From Eustoma russellianum (taxonomy: Eukaryota > Streptophyta > Magnoliopsida > Gentianales > Gentianaceae): 64,000 nucleotides of DNA. Below, in pieces: positions 10,686-20,382 of the stretch. The stretch lies in contig AP025045.1 in NCBI GenBank assembly GCA_036186865.1, forward strand, positions 11,579,360 through 11,643,359. The letters run 5' to 3'. Made by a program: the position numbers and the translations under genes. Position 1 is the stretch's first letter, and the number at the start of each line of letters is the position of its first letter. The notes below the pieces were generated by a model. The model ran no database searches. It was given only the letters and a program-made list of their open reading frames with translations, and was not told where the DNA came from.

Positions 10686-11851
10686 TGATGAGCTACAGCC
10701 TAACCTTGTGGATACAAACACTGACGATGACACCTCATTGCCCCACAATGGTCCCATAACAAGGAGTATGGCTAAGAAATTGTTACAATGTGTTGAATCA
10801 TTTCTTTACAGGCATGAAGAGGATGAGCCAAGCAAAGATGATGTCCATTGGGTTTATATGATACAAGTTATGATCTAGTTGTATCAAATGCATGTTGTAC
10901 ATATCTTTAGATGTTCTTTTAATATTGTTAGTTTGTTAACTTTGTTTTAGGATAGTTTGTGTTGTATTCTTGCCTTATCTTTCAGGTACACGTTTTTAGC
11001 TTGAAGATGCAAATCAAACCTGAATTTTTGTCCAAACAAAGAGGTGAAATGCAAGTAGCTTACAAGCAAGGTGGTGACAAGCACCCATGTCAAAAAATCT
11101 GATTTCTTCTCACGTGAATAAGGAAGAAACAAGCAGCTCAAAGCTATAACCAATAGGAAGGAGTCTTGCAAAAGCTTAAACCAATCACAATCAAGTTAGA
11201 AAAAGAATGCAAGCTGCTCAACATTTGATCCAATCAAATTCTTGAAGGAAAAAACGTTGGTTTAAGGCCTAGATACTTTGAAAATTCAAAGACCAACTTG
11301 CAACCAATCAAAAGGGAGTTCAACCAAGCTGCTCACTACAACATCCAATCAGAATTTTTGGCTGAATTCAAGCAAGGAAAGAAACGTTGTCTAAGCAAAG
11401 TTTGTTTGAAAATTCAACACCAAGTTGCAACCAATTAAAGGCCTTTCTCAAAGCAAGCTGCTCTATGTGTTATCCAATCAAATTGATCAAATAAAGAAGG
11501 CTGAATCTAGCAAAGAATACACGGCAAGCAAGCAGAACTTTTGGAACCAAAAGATGCTCAAACAATTTCCAAGCAAAGCATGTCATTTTAGACTAGTACC
11601 TTGTACATTAAAGCTTGTACTTCCTAGCATTTTCGTTTGTATAAGTAAGGGTAGGAACCATATTGTAAAAACAACCATTATCAAACATATTTCAACCAAA
11701 TTTCCTTCAAGGAGTTTACAACTATTTCATAGTTGAAGTTTGAAACCACTAACGGTTTTCTTTCAAGTTCCTAGCCTAGAACTTGTTAGTATTTGCTTCA
11801 TCATTTGGTTTACAGCATCTTAGGGTCTCATTGAGGTTTTAGATGTGTTGG
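10686..11851 (+). repeat. CRM-1 5' LTR, first part
   Basis: Starts TGATGAGC after atgct. Its first ~190 bases repeat the last codons of the CRM-1 polyprotein (the NGPITRSMAKK tail), because the gag-pol frame of these elements ends inside the LTR. It is not a separate gene. It is interrupted by SIRE-1 at the gttgg target (11847-11851). Confidence 0.93.
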
Positions 11852-14575
11852 TGTTGGACCTGTATAGCACCACTAGAGGGGGGGTGAATAGTGGGTTAGC
11901 GGAAATTACACTACAATTACCTTCAAAAACTTGTTTGAAGACCCCTTTGCCTCTTTAGCCTCAGATTCTGGAATTTCCAGAAACAGTTCACTGTTTTGAG
12001 CGCTTTGGTTGAACCACTTATACACCTGTGCAAGCTCTCAAACTTGGCAGAGATCAAGTTTAGAATGTTTATAGTATGTCATAAAAATTTCAGTCAATTC
12101 CAAGCAAGTTTGCACGTTCAAATAAGCAAGATAAGTAAAGTGTGCAATTCTGGCAGTTTCAGGCAGAATGTTAGCTTAACTTCAAACGATGATATCTCAA
12201 AATCTACCCGTGCTATTTTGATGAATCTTATGTCAAATTAAACCTTACGATGTCTAGTTTAATTTGATATAAGGCTCACTTCAAGATTCGTAGGATAACC
12301 TATTCAAATTGAACAAGTTTTGCACACTGGTCAGAATTGTTCACAGAATGTAGCAACAATTTTGTGAAGACGATTTGAATATGCTAAACTCCTTAGAATT
12401 TAGTGATTCTTGCGGCTAATGAAAGCTAACACATTGAAGTATAATATATCCAAAATTCATGCAATTCTAAGACTGTTTGCTTGTTCAATTATGCGTGCCA
12501 AGTTAGTGTAATTCTCAGGCAGAAAACAGTAAGTGCAGGAAATAAGTAAAGAACACAAGGAATTATCCTGGTTCGGTCAATGTGACCTACTCCAGTCCCA
12601 AGAGACACCTTCTCTTGGATTTCACTAAACACCAAACACCAAAGTCACCTTACAAAGCCAAAGGAAGAAGCTTTTCACCAACTTCTTCAAGAGACTTCAC
12701 CAAAACAAACAGCAACTAGTTTGTTTCACCTTTTCACCTTTGCACCTTTTGCTCACCTCTAAGGAGTAAGCTTTATACACCAGCTTCTCCCTTACAATAT
12801 GTCGTTTAAAAGGTGTTGAAATGACAAGAAATGAAGAACTATACAATCATAAAGCTTGCTGCAAATGTGTTCTTCAATATAGAAGAATAGAAGAGAAGAA
12901 TGGAGACAAAGAGCTGAATGTCTTGCTTGCTTTTCTTTTGTTTTTCGTTGGTGCACTTTTACTCTTCACCTTTGGAGCTATTTATAGCCAAGAGGACAGC
13001 CTAAAGGCTCCTCTAAGAGACGTTGGAGCTGGTTGAGAATGAAGAGATTTCAGCACTTTTCTATCTATCCAAATGAAACTTATCTTTTGTTGCTTTGAAT
13101 TGGTCTTCAAACTGAACTTTTATCCTTCATCTTATCCCATTATAGACGTTGGAATGAGGTGGAAAATGACTTCATTTGAACGTTTAAAAGGCAGCTCCAA
13201 TCAGCAATGTCCATGTGTAAATAACTTGCCATGTGTGCAGCTGAATTGGCATGTATTTTGAACAAATTTGGCTCCTCATTTTGAACATTAAATGGCCGTT
13301 GGAATGTAGCTAAAAGATAGAGAGAATTCAGCTAAGCCTTTGAATTTGACTTGGTCTTCAATCATATAGCCGTTGCATATGGCTTTGGTTGAGAGACTTT
13401 TGCTTCAAATTTGCTACATTGTAGGACTTGTTTTTGTCACACATTATAACCTGAATCTTGACCATATAGTATACGAAATTTTGCTCCATTTTTGAGCCAA
13501 GATAACCGTTGTAAACAGCTCACAAGATATGCAAGAATAGTCATTTGAAATCAGCACCAAAATAGGGTTTGTTTCAACTTGCCTTGACTTGTTCAAAAGC
13601 TGAAAGTTTGAACATGATTTGTGCGCCAATATCCGTGTGTACACATATAATATATAGTCACTTATGTCTTCAACATGTAGCATAGAATACCATATGAAGA
13701 ATGCCAAGAATTCCAAGAAAACCATATATGTGATAACCATAAGAATTCCATTTGAGATACCATGCTGCCCATTTCCATAAATATAGGGCACGTACCATAT
13801 GTGACATAAACACATATAAACATCATATAAACAATATATAACACGTTAGAAGATCCATTGGCAAGTGAAGAGACCAGAATACCCCTTAGCACAAAAATAG
13901 GAATTTTGTCCTAGGATGAACCTAGACATGGTGCTGCTCCAGATTCATTTTTGCCATGATGTGACATGACTTATAAATGTGTCATATGATCATATAAATC
14001 CGTTGGAAGAAGACCAAATAAGAATGAGAAGTCCAAATGGTGAAATTACCAAAATAACCCTTATAAAGATCAATAAGCTTCACCACCGTGTCAAGTCAGT
14101 TTTTCCTCAGCCAATTAGATTCTAAATTGAATAAGGATCATGTGGGCTTTTGAATCACTCAATTTGGAGTTCATTTGCTCAAGATATGAATCAAAACCTG
14201 CAATAGAATACTAAACCGAGCAATTTGCCTTATATTGTAAGTCATGTGACTTCAAGGCTTGGTTAGATCATATAATTAACATGTATTGGCATATATATCA
14301 TCTAAGATCAGTTTGAACATGTCTTGATTTAGACATGTGATTGAATTGGCCAAGTTCAATCTCATGATCTTAATCAAACTTGTTCAATCTTGATTCATTC
14401 AATCAATTTCACATTTAGCTCATAAATTCTAGCTCATAAATTCAATCTCATGCACACATATACTTTAAACGTTATACACACATACATGCTCACATATGCA
14501 TTTTGCAATATATCACAACAATCTACATGCTCACATATGCATTTTGCAATCATTCAAACATGATATATCACAACA
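11852..14575 (-). repeat. SIRE-1 3' LTR
   Basis: 2724 bp, starting tgttggacctg on the plus strand and ending cacaaca. It matches 20383-23107 at a constant offset apart from one G in a homopolymer near 11878. Several small open frames recur in both LTRs; none resembles a protein and they are not called as genes. Confidence 0.93.
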
Positions 14576-14740
14576 ATCTCCCCCTTTTGATGATTTGCAA
14601 AATTACCCCACATATGTGTATATTAAGCATCTAAATCAAGTATAAGCTTCTCTTTAAATCAAGTTAAGCTGCTCCCCCTTAATGTGTTATCTCCCCCTTA
14701 ACATGATATACATATGTCTCTCCCCCTTAATTTTGTAAAT
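14576..14740 (-). other. Multiplied polypurine tracts of SIRE-1
   Basis: On the minus strand, four AAGGGGGAG-type purine tracts (near 14576-14588, 14665-14680, 14690-14702 and 14718-14732) lie between the pol stop and the LTR. The one touching the LTR is the functional candidate. Repeated tracts at this place are a reported Sirevirus feature. Confidence 0.75.
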
Positions 14741-14776
14741 TATGCAAAAGACTGAACTATGTGCACGGTGTAGGAG

Positions 14777-17700
14777 TCAGGTGTGAGCAATTAATCCAAG
14801 TCTTGCACGTAAATGCTCAAAGATAGCTTGATTAAGGGGTTTAGTGAATATGTCAGCTACTTGTTGATCAGTTCTAACATGTTCAATGTGTATATGTCCA
14901 AGATTAACATGATCACGGAGAAAATGATAACGTACTTCTATATGCTTTGCCTTAGAGTGTAGTACAGGGTTTTTAGACAAATTTATAGCACTTGTACTAT
15001 CACAATAGATGGGGATATTATTTACTTGTATTTCAAAGTCTGAAAGTTGTTGTTTAATCCATAATAGTTGAGTACAACATAGACTTAAAGCCATATATTC
15101 TGCTTCAGTAGTAGAAAGTGCAACACTAGATTGTTTCTTTGAAAACCAAGATATTAGTGAGTTTCCTAGGAATTGACATGTTCCACTAGTGCTCTTTCTA
15201 TCTACTCTACATCCACCATAATCTGCATCTGAATATGCATGTAGACTTAGACTAGATTGTCTATCATACCATAAGCCTAATGTTGGTGTATGTTGAAGAT
15301 ATCTAAATATTCTTTTTACAGCTTTAAAGTGTGACAACTTAGGCATACTTTGAAATCTTGCACACATACATACTGCAAACATAATATCAGGTCTACTAGC
15401 AGTTAGATATAGCAATGAACCAATCATAGACCTATATAGTTTTTCATCAAATGCAACACCATTTTCATCTTTGTCTAATTTTGTTGAAGTACACATTGGT
15501 GTTGGAGATGGTTTCAAGTTTTCAAAGTTGAATTTCTTTATCATATCTCTTATGTATTTGGCTTGATTGATATGTATACCACTTGATGTTTGTTTTATTT
15601 GCAAGCCTAAGAAATAGTTTAATTCACCAACCATAGACATTTCAAACTCAGACTTCATACAATCTTCAAAGTCTTTTACTAAGTTAGGATTAGTTGAACC
15701 AAAGATTATGTCATCTACATATATTTGTATTACAAGCAAATCTTTGTCTTTCTTTTTCAAGAATAAGGTACTATCTATGGTTCCTCTTTGAAAGTTGTTA
15801 CTTAGTAAAAAGTTGGCAAATCTTTCATACCATGCACGGGGGGCTTGTTTCAAACCATATAAGGCTTTCTTAAGTTTATATACATGATTAGGGTTCTTTG
15901 GATCTTCAAAGCCTGGTGGTTGTTTAACAAAAACTTCTTCTTGGATATAGCCATTTAAGAATGCACTCTTAACATCCATTTGGAATAGTTTGATGTTATT
16001 ATAACATGCAAAAGCTAATAAGAGGCGTATGGATTCTAATCTTGCTACGGGGGCAAATGTTTCATCGTAATCAATGCCCTCTTCTTGATTATATCCTTGA
16101 GCTACAAGTCTTGCTTTATTTCTTACTACAACCCCTTGTTCATTCATTTTGTTCCTAAACACCCATTTAGTTCCAATGATTGATTTATCCTCGGGTTTAG
16201 GTACTAAATCCCACACATTGTTTCTTTCAAATTGGTTTAACTCTTCATGCATTGCATCTATCCAATATGCATCGTTTAAGGCATCATTCACATTCTTGGG
16301 TTCAATTTGGGATATAAGTGCATGCCATTGATCATATTCATTAGGATCTATTTGTCTACGTGTTCTAACCCCTTGATTTACATCTCCTATGATAAGTTCT
16401 TGAGGATGCTTTTGTTTATCTCTTATTTGCCACCAATTACTTGGTTGTGCATCTTCAATAGGTTCATGATGTTCAATAGGTTGGTTAGGCACATTTTCTT
16501 CATTATGTTCTTGTGTAGGGGGAGTTTGAACTTCATGCATTTCAAGAGTTTGATTTGGTGTTTCAATTTGATCATTTGTAGGTGGTAGGATAAGTTCATC
16601 TTCATCATGAAGTATTTGATCATTTGGTACATAGATTTCATGTTGATTACTTGTTTGGAGATATGCATTTTCATTGAACTTCACATGTATAGATTCAACT
16701 ATCTTTCTTGTTTGTGCATTATAACATCTATATGCTTTAGAGTTCATTGAATATCCCACAAATATATGTTCATCAGACTTAGGATCAAACTTATCTAAGT
16801 TATCTTTTGTGTTCAATACAAAGCATTTACAACCAAAGACTTTTAGATAGTTTACCTTTGGTAGTCGTCCATTTAAGATTTCATATGGTGTTTTGTTCAA
16901 TTTCTTTCTTATTGATAGTCTGTTGATCATATAACTTGAAGTGTTTACTGCTTCAGCCCATAAGAATTTAGGTACTTTGTTTTCTACCATCATTGTTCTT
17001 GCTACTTCTTGAATAGTCCTATTCTTTCTTTCAACTACACCATTAAGTTGAGGAGTTCTTGGTGGGGAGAATTCATGTTTTATACCCTTTTCATTACAGA
17101 ATTTGATTAATTCACTATTTTTAAACTCACCACCTCTATCACTCCTTATCTTAATAACATGTGATTCATGTTCATTTTCAAGTTGTCTAATTTGATTAGC
17201 TATAGATGATGCACTTTCATCTTTTGAAGCAAGAAACAATGTCCAAGTATATCTTGAGAAATCATCAACTATTACACATACATAATAACTTCCACCTAAG
17301 CTTCTTGTTCTACATGGACCAAATAAGTCTATATGCAAGAGTTCTAGTATTCTTGACGTTGTGACCTTGGTTTTAGGCTTAAGGGATTCTCTAACATGTT
17401 TGCCTTTGATACAAGATTCACATAGTTGAAAATCATCCAAGTTAAGTTTAGGCAATCCTTTAACAAGACTTTTAGCGTGTAGTTTTTCTAAGGTTGATAT
17501 ACCAATGTGTCCTAAACGTCTATGCCAAAGATTGGGATCAGATTCATGTGAAACAAGACATTTTGTGTTACTACTTAGCATATCATCCATGTTAAGCACA
17601 TATATGTTTCCTTCACGTTTTCCTTTTAACACAACTTGATTGTTGTTATCCATTATCTTACAAGAAGTGGAGGAGAAGAGAACATTCAAGTTGTTGTCAC

Positions 17701-17989
17701 ATAGTTGAGAAACACTTAAAAGCTCAAAGGTTAAGTTACTTACAAGTAGGACGTTTTTGATCTCAAACTTGTTTGGATCACCAACCTTGCCTTTGCCAAT
17801 TATTTGGCCTTGGTTGTTGTCTCCAAAGGTAACTTTGCCACCTTTTGCAACGTTCTTAAGTGTGCTAAACAAATTTTTGTTGCCCGTCATATGTCTTGAG
17901 CAACCACTATCAACTATCCAATTGGTTTTGTTCTTTTCATCTTCTTTGTTGTTATAACCAGCAACTTGTCTTTCTTTGATGTTATGTAC
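14777..17989 (-). CDS. SIRE-1 pol: protease, integrase, reverse transcriptase, RNase H
   Basis: Copia-order polyprotein. The open frame starts at 17989, directly after a TAG, and the first ATG is at 17890. The protease motif WIVDSGCSRHMTG spans that ATG, so the true product must begin upstream, normally as a Gag-Pol fusion. Then come a GAG-pre-integrase zinc finger (HRRLGH ... CESC), integrase (IDLFGP, SDRGGEF, PQLNGVVERKNRT), a linker, RT (KARLVAQGYNQEEGIDY, MDVKSAFLNG, YVDD at 15710-15721) and RNase H (YSDADYGGC, STTEAEYMAL), ending with ADIFTKPL. No internal stop is seen. It is in a different frame from gag, with a 68-base gap (17990-18057); how the two are joined is unclear. No env-like frame follows. 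Confidence 0.93.
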   Translation of the reverse strand, partial: VHNIKERQVAGYNNKEDEKNKTNWIVDSGCSRHMTGNKNLFSTLKNVAKGGKVTFGDNNQGQIIGKGKVGDPNKFEIKNVLLVSNLTFELLSVSQLCDNNLNVLFSSTSCKIMDNNNQVVLKGKREGNIYVLNMDDMLSSNTKCLVSHESDPNLWHRRLGHIGISTLEKLHAKSLVKGLPKLNLDDFQLCESCIKGKHVRESLKPKTKVTTSRILELLHIDLFGPCRTRSLGGSYYVCVIVDDFSRYTWTLFLASKDESASSIANQIRQLENEHESHVIKIRSDRGGEFKNSELIKFCNEKGIKHEFSPPRTPQLNGVVERKNRTIQEVARTMMVENKVPKFLWAEAVNTSSYMINRLSIRKKLNKTPYEILNGRLPKVNYLKVFGCKCFVLNTKDNLDKFDPKSDEHIFVGYSMNSKAYRCYNAQTRKIVESIHVKFNENAYLQTSNQHEIYVPNDQILHDEDELILPPTNDQIETPNQTLEMHEVQTPPTQEHNEENVPNQPIEHHEPIEDAQPSNWWQIRDKQKHPQELIIGDVNQGVRTRRQIDPNEYDQWHALISQIEPKNVNDALNDAYWIDAMHEELNQFERNNVWDLVPKPEDKSIIGTKWVFRNKMNEQGVVVRNKARLVAQGYNQEEGIDYDETFAPVARLESIRLLLAFACYNNIKLFQMDVKSAFLNGYIQEEVFVKQPPGFEDPKNPNHVYKLKKALYGLKQAPRAWYERFANFLLSNNFQRGTIDSTLFLKKKDKDLLVIQIYVDDIIFGSTNPNLVKDFEDCMKSEFEMSMVGELNYFLGLQIKQTSSGIHINQAKYIRDMIKKFNFENLKPSPTPMCTSTKLDKDENGVAFDEKLYRSMIGSLLYLTASRPDIMFAVCMCARFQSMPKLSHFKAVKRIFRYLQHTPTLGLWYDRQSSLSLHAYSDADYGGCRVDRKSTSGTCQFLGNSLISWFSKKQSSVALSTTEAEYMALSLCCTQLLWIKQQLSDFEIQVNNIPIYCDSTSAINLSKNPVLHSKAKHIEVRYHFLRDHVNLGHIHIEHVRTDQQVADIFTKPLNQAIFEHLRARLGLIAHT

Positions 17990-18057
17990 CTACAAATGTA
18001 AATAACAACTTAGGTACCCTTTGATTTTGGGTCCTTTCAAGGTTAGACAAGTTAAGT

Positions 18058-20196
18058 TCATGTTAGTGTACCTTTAGGTACCCAAACTTGAACAACCTTT
18101 CTTGGTTTTGAAATGTTAAAATCATGTTGCATATAATGAACAAATAGTGGATTTTGATACATAGAATATGATGGAAAAGGGGCTGCACATTTATGTCTAG
18201 TTGAATAAGCATTGTAAGTTCTATATGCATTTGAATGTTGCCATGTATATGAGTTATATCTTGGCCGTGTATAAGCATTGAATTTAGGCCGTGTATACGC
18301 AAGATGTTGTGTGTGTCTAGGCCGTGTGTTGTAAACTGATTTAGGCCGAGAGTATGTCATGTTTTTCACATAAGCATGTTGTTGCATATAAGGCATAACT
18401 TGAGCAGATTTCATACTACTTTGTTTAGGCATTCTTGTATACATGTAAGCATGGTTTCTAGGTGTATTTGCCTTCCTATATGTTGATGCATTTTGCAATC
18501 TTTGTGATGAAGGTGGTGTGGGCAGAATAGGTTCATTTCTAAATGCATTTGGCCTATATTTCATGTTGGTTGAAGATGATACAAATGTTGTTTCCTTAGG
18601 TGTGTATTCAGCTTCTTTAACATATCCAAGACCTTGTTTGTCATTTCCATGCTTTTGAGATGCAATAAGAGTGTCTAACATGTTGGAACCATTCTTAAAT
18701 TGTTCTAAAGATTTGTTCAAGTCTAGGTTGCATGCTTTTAATGATTCAAATTCAGTTTGTATTTCATGTAATTTAGACTTTAAAACGTTGTAATCAACAC
18801 ATTGCACACATTGCACATTTTCATGTTTGTTCTTAAGTTCCTTAATCTGATTTTGCATTGAACTAATAGTGTTAGATGATTCAAGTTGAAGAACTTCTAG
18901 TTGAGAAGTTAGATTCAAGTTAGACGTCTCCAACTTGTTCTTCTCCTCAACTATTCTTTTCTTCTCCTTGGATAGCTTCTTATATCTATCATGCAACTTT
19001 TCTAATTCATCCAACAATTCATCTTGAGTAAAATCACATTCAGAGTCAGAATCGAATGTTACCTCATTTGTAGACTTTGAAGCCAAACATGTTTGTGCAA
19101 CTTCAGGTTCCTCCTCGGATTCGGATGAAGATGTGTCATCCCAAGTGCTTGCCTTAAGAGCTTTCTTCCTCCTTTGCTTAGGTTCTACTCTAGTTTGTGT
19201 CCTTGTCTTTTCATCCATGTCACGGTTTTTGTTCTTGTTTGGACAATCATATGAGATGTGTCCTTGTTTGCCACATTCATAACACTTAAGTTCTTTATCA
19301 TACCATTTACCATCTTGTTTGTTAGATTTCACATTGATAGGGGCAGCTGATTTTGCTTGTCTTTTAGTTGGTCTTTTCTTGAAAAACTTCCTTAAACGCC
19401 TAGCTAACAACATTATGTCTTCTTCATCACTTTCATCATCACTTTCATACTCGGCTTGATTAGATGATTCGGGTTCATTTGTTACAAATGCAAGTGATTT
19501 AGACTTGTTACTAGTTTCAACCTTTCTTATATTCAACTTGTTTTCATAAACTTTTAAAGAGCCTATCAATTCATCAAGTTTTATTTGAGAAAGATCTTTG
19601 CTTTCTTCAATGGCACTAACTTTGGCATCCCATTCAATTGGCAAACTTCTCAAAACTTTTTGCACTTTTTCTTTCATCAAAAACGTTTTACCAAGGGATT
19701 CAAGTGAGTTGTATAAGTTTGTAAGCCTTAAATCCATATCAACAATTGATTCATTAGGCAGTAAATGAAATGTTTCAAGTGTAGTCATTAACATGTTAAT
19801 CTTTGATTCCTTTACTTGATTAGTTCCTTCATGCTTCATTTCAAGACATTTCCACATATCCTTTGCACTTAAACATGAAGAGACATAGGCAGATTCACTC
19901 CTACTTAAACCATTCAACAATAATTGCATTGCTTTAGCATTAAGACTCATTTTCTTTTTATCTTCATCACTCCAATCTTTTCTATATTTCTCAACTTCTT
20001 GTGATAAGCCATCAATTATAACATGCTTAGTAGGCACATAAGGTCCATCTTCAATGATAGACCACAAGTCTATATCAATAGCCATTAAGAACAATTTCAT
20101 CCTAAGTTTCCAATGACTAAAGTTTTCTCCATCAAAAAGAGGTGGTCTTTGTGTGGACATGCCTTCTAATTCTATTTTCATGTGTGACTTAGACAT
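18058..20196 (-). CDS. SIRE-1 Gag
   Basis: A 712-residue Gag from the ATG at 20196. The N-terminal copia gag (UBN2-type) includes FDGENFSHWKLRM, IEDGPYVP and KMLM-type helices to about residue 230. A basic patch (RRLRKFFKKRP) and a CCHC zinc knuckle (CYECGKQGHISYDC, residues about 305-318) follow. Then a Ser/Glu-rich segment, a long predicted coiled coil (about residues 395-515, heptad-like Leu/Lys/Glu) and a Tyr/Arg-rich C-terminus. The extended Gag with a coiled coil after the knuckle fits Sireviruses. It ends VPKGTLT before pol. It forms the virus-like particle and binds element RNA (family knowledge). Confidence 0.92.
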   Translation of the reverse strand: MSKSHMKIELEGMSTQRPPLFDGENFSHWKLRMKLFLMAIDIDLWSIIEDGPYVPTKHVIIDGLSQEVEKYRKDWSDEDKKKMSLNAKAMQLLLNGLSRSESAYVSSCLSAKDMWKCLEMKHEGTNQVKESKINMLMTTLETFHLLPNESIVDMDLRLTNLYNSLESLGKTFLMKEKVQKVLRSLPIEWDAKVSAIEESKDLSQIKLDELIGSLKVYENKLNIRKVETSNKSKSLAFVTNEPESSNQAEYESDDESDEEDIMLLARRLRKFFKKRPTKRQAKSAAPINVKSNKQDGKWYDKELKCYECGKQGHISYDCPNKNKNRDMDEKTRTQTRVEPKQRRKKALKASTWDDTSSSESEEEPEVAQTCLASKSTNEVTFDSDSECDFTQDELLDELEKLHDRYKKLSKEKKRIVEEKNKLETSNLNLTSQLEVLQLESSNTISSMQNQIKELKNKHENVQCVQCVDYNVLKSKLHEIQTEFESLKACNLDLNKSLEQFKNGSNMLDTLIASQKHGNDKQGLGYVKEAEYTPKETTFVSSSTNMKYRPNAFRNEPILPTPPSSQRLQNASTYRKANTPRNHAYMYTRMPKQSSMKSAQVMPYMQQHAYVKNMTYSRPKSVYNTRPRHTQHLAYTRPKFNAYTRPRYNSYTWQHSNAYRTYNAYSTRHKCAAPFPSYSMYQNPLFVHYMQHDFNISKPRKVVQVWVPKGTLT

Positions 20197-20368
20197 GCTT
20201 CTTAGTGTGTGAGAAAACGTTTAAAACACTTATAAGAAGGAAAGAAAGTGTCACCTTGTTGTAGATACCAAATATGAAGAATATAAGACAACCAGAAAAT
20301 TTCCAGCAACTTTGCAACTTGGAGTGTAAACTGTTTTCAGCTCAAATAAGAATATGGTGCTCAACCTT

Positions 20369-20380
20369 GCTCTGATACCA
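20369..20380 (-). other. SIRE-1 primer-binding site
   Basis: The minus strand reads TGGTATCAGAGC, complementary to the 3' end of initiator tRNA-Met, two bases inside the 5' LTR edge at 20383. Confidence 0.9.
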
Positions 20381-20382
20381 CT

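Noticed and set aside
10663..10878. Short gene ending NGPITRSMAKK in the left CRM-1 LTR
   Set aside because: It is the 5' LTR copy of the polyprotein tail, preceded by unrelated flanking DNA.
13444..13892. Overlapping 76- and 123-codon frames in the SIRE-1 LTR (repeated at 21976-22424)
   Set aside because: Present in both only because the LTRs are identical; AT-rich, no motif and located in LTR DNA.
14576..14776. Env-like gene after SIRE-1 pol
   Set aside because: Only about 200 bases, made of purine tracts, lie between the pol stop and the LTR.
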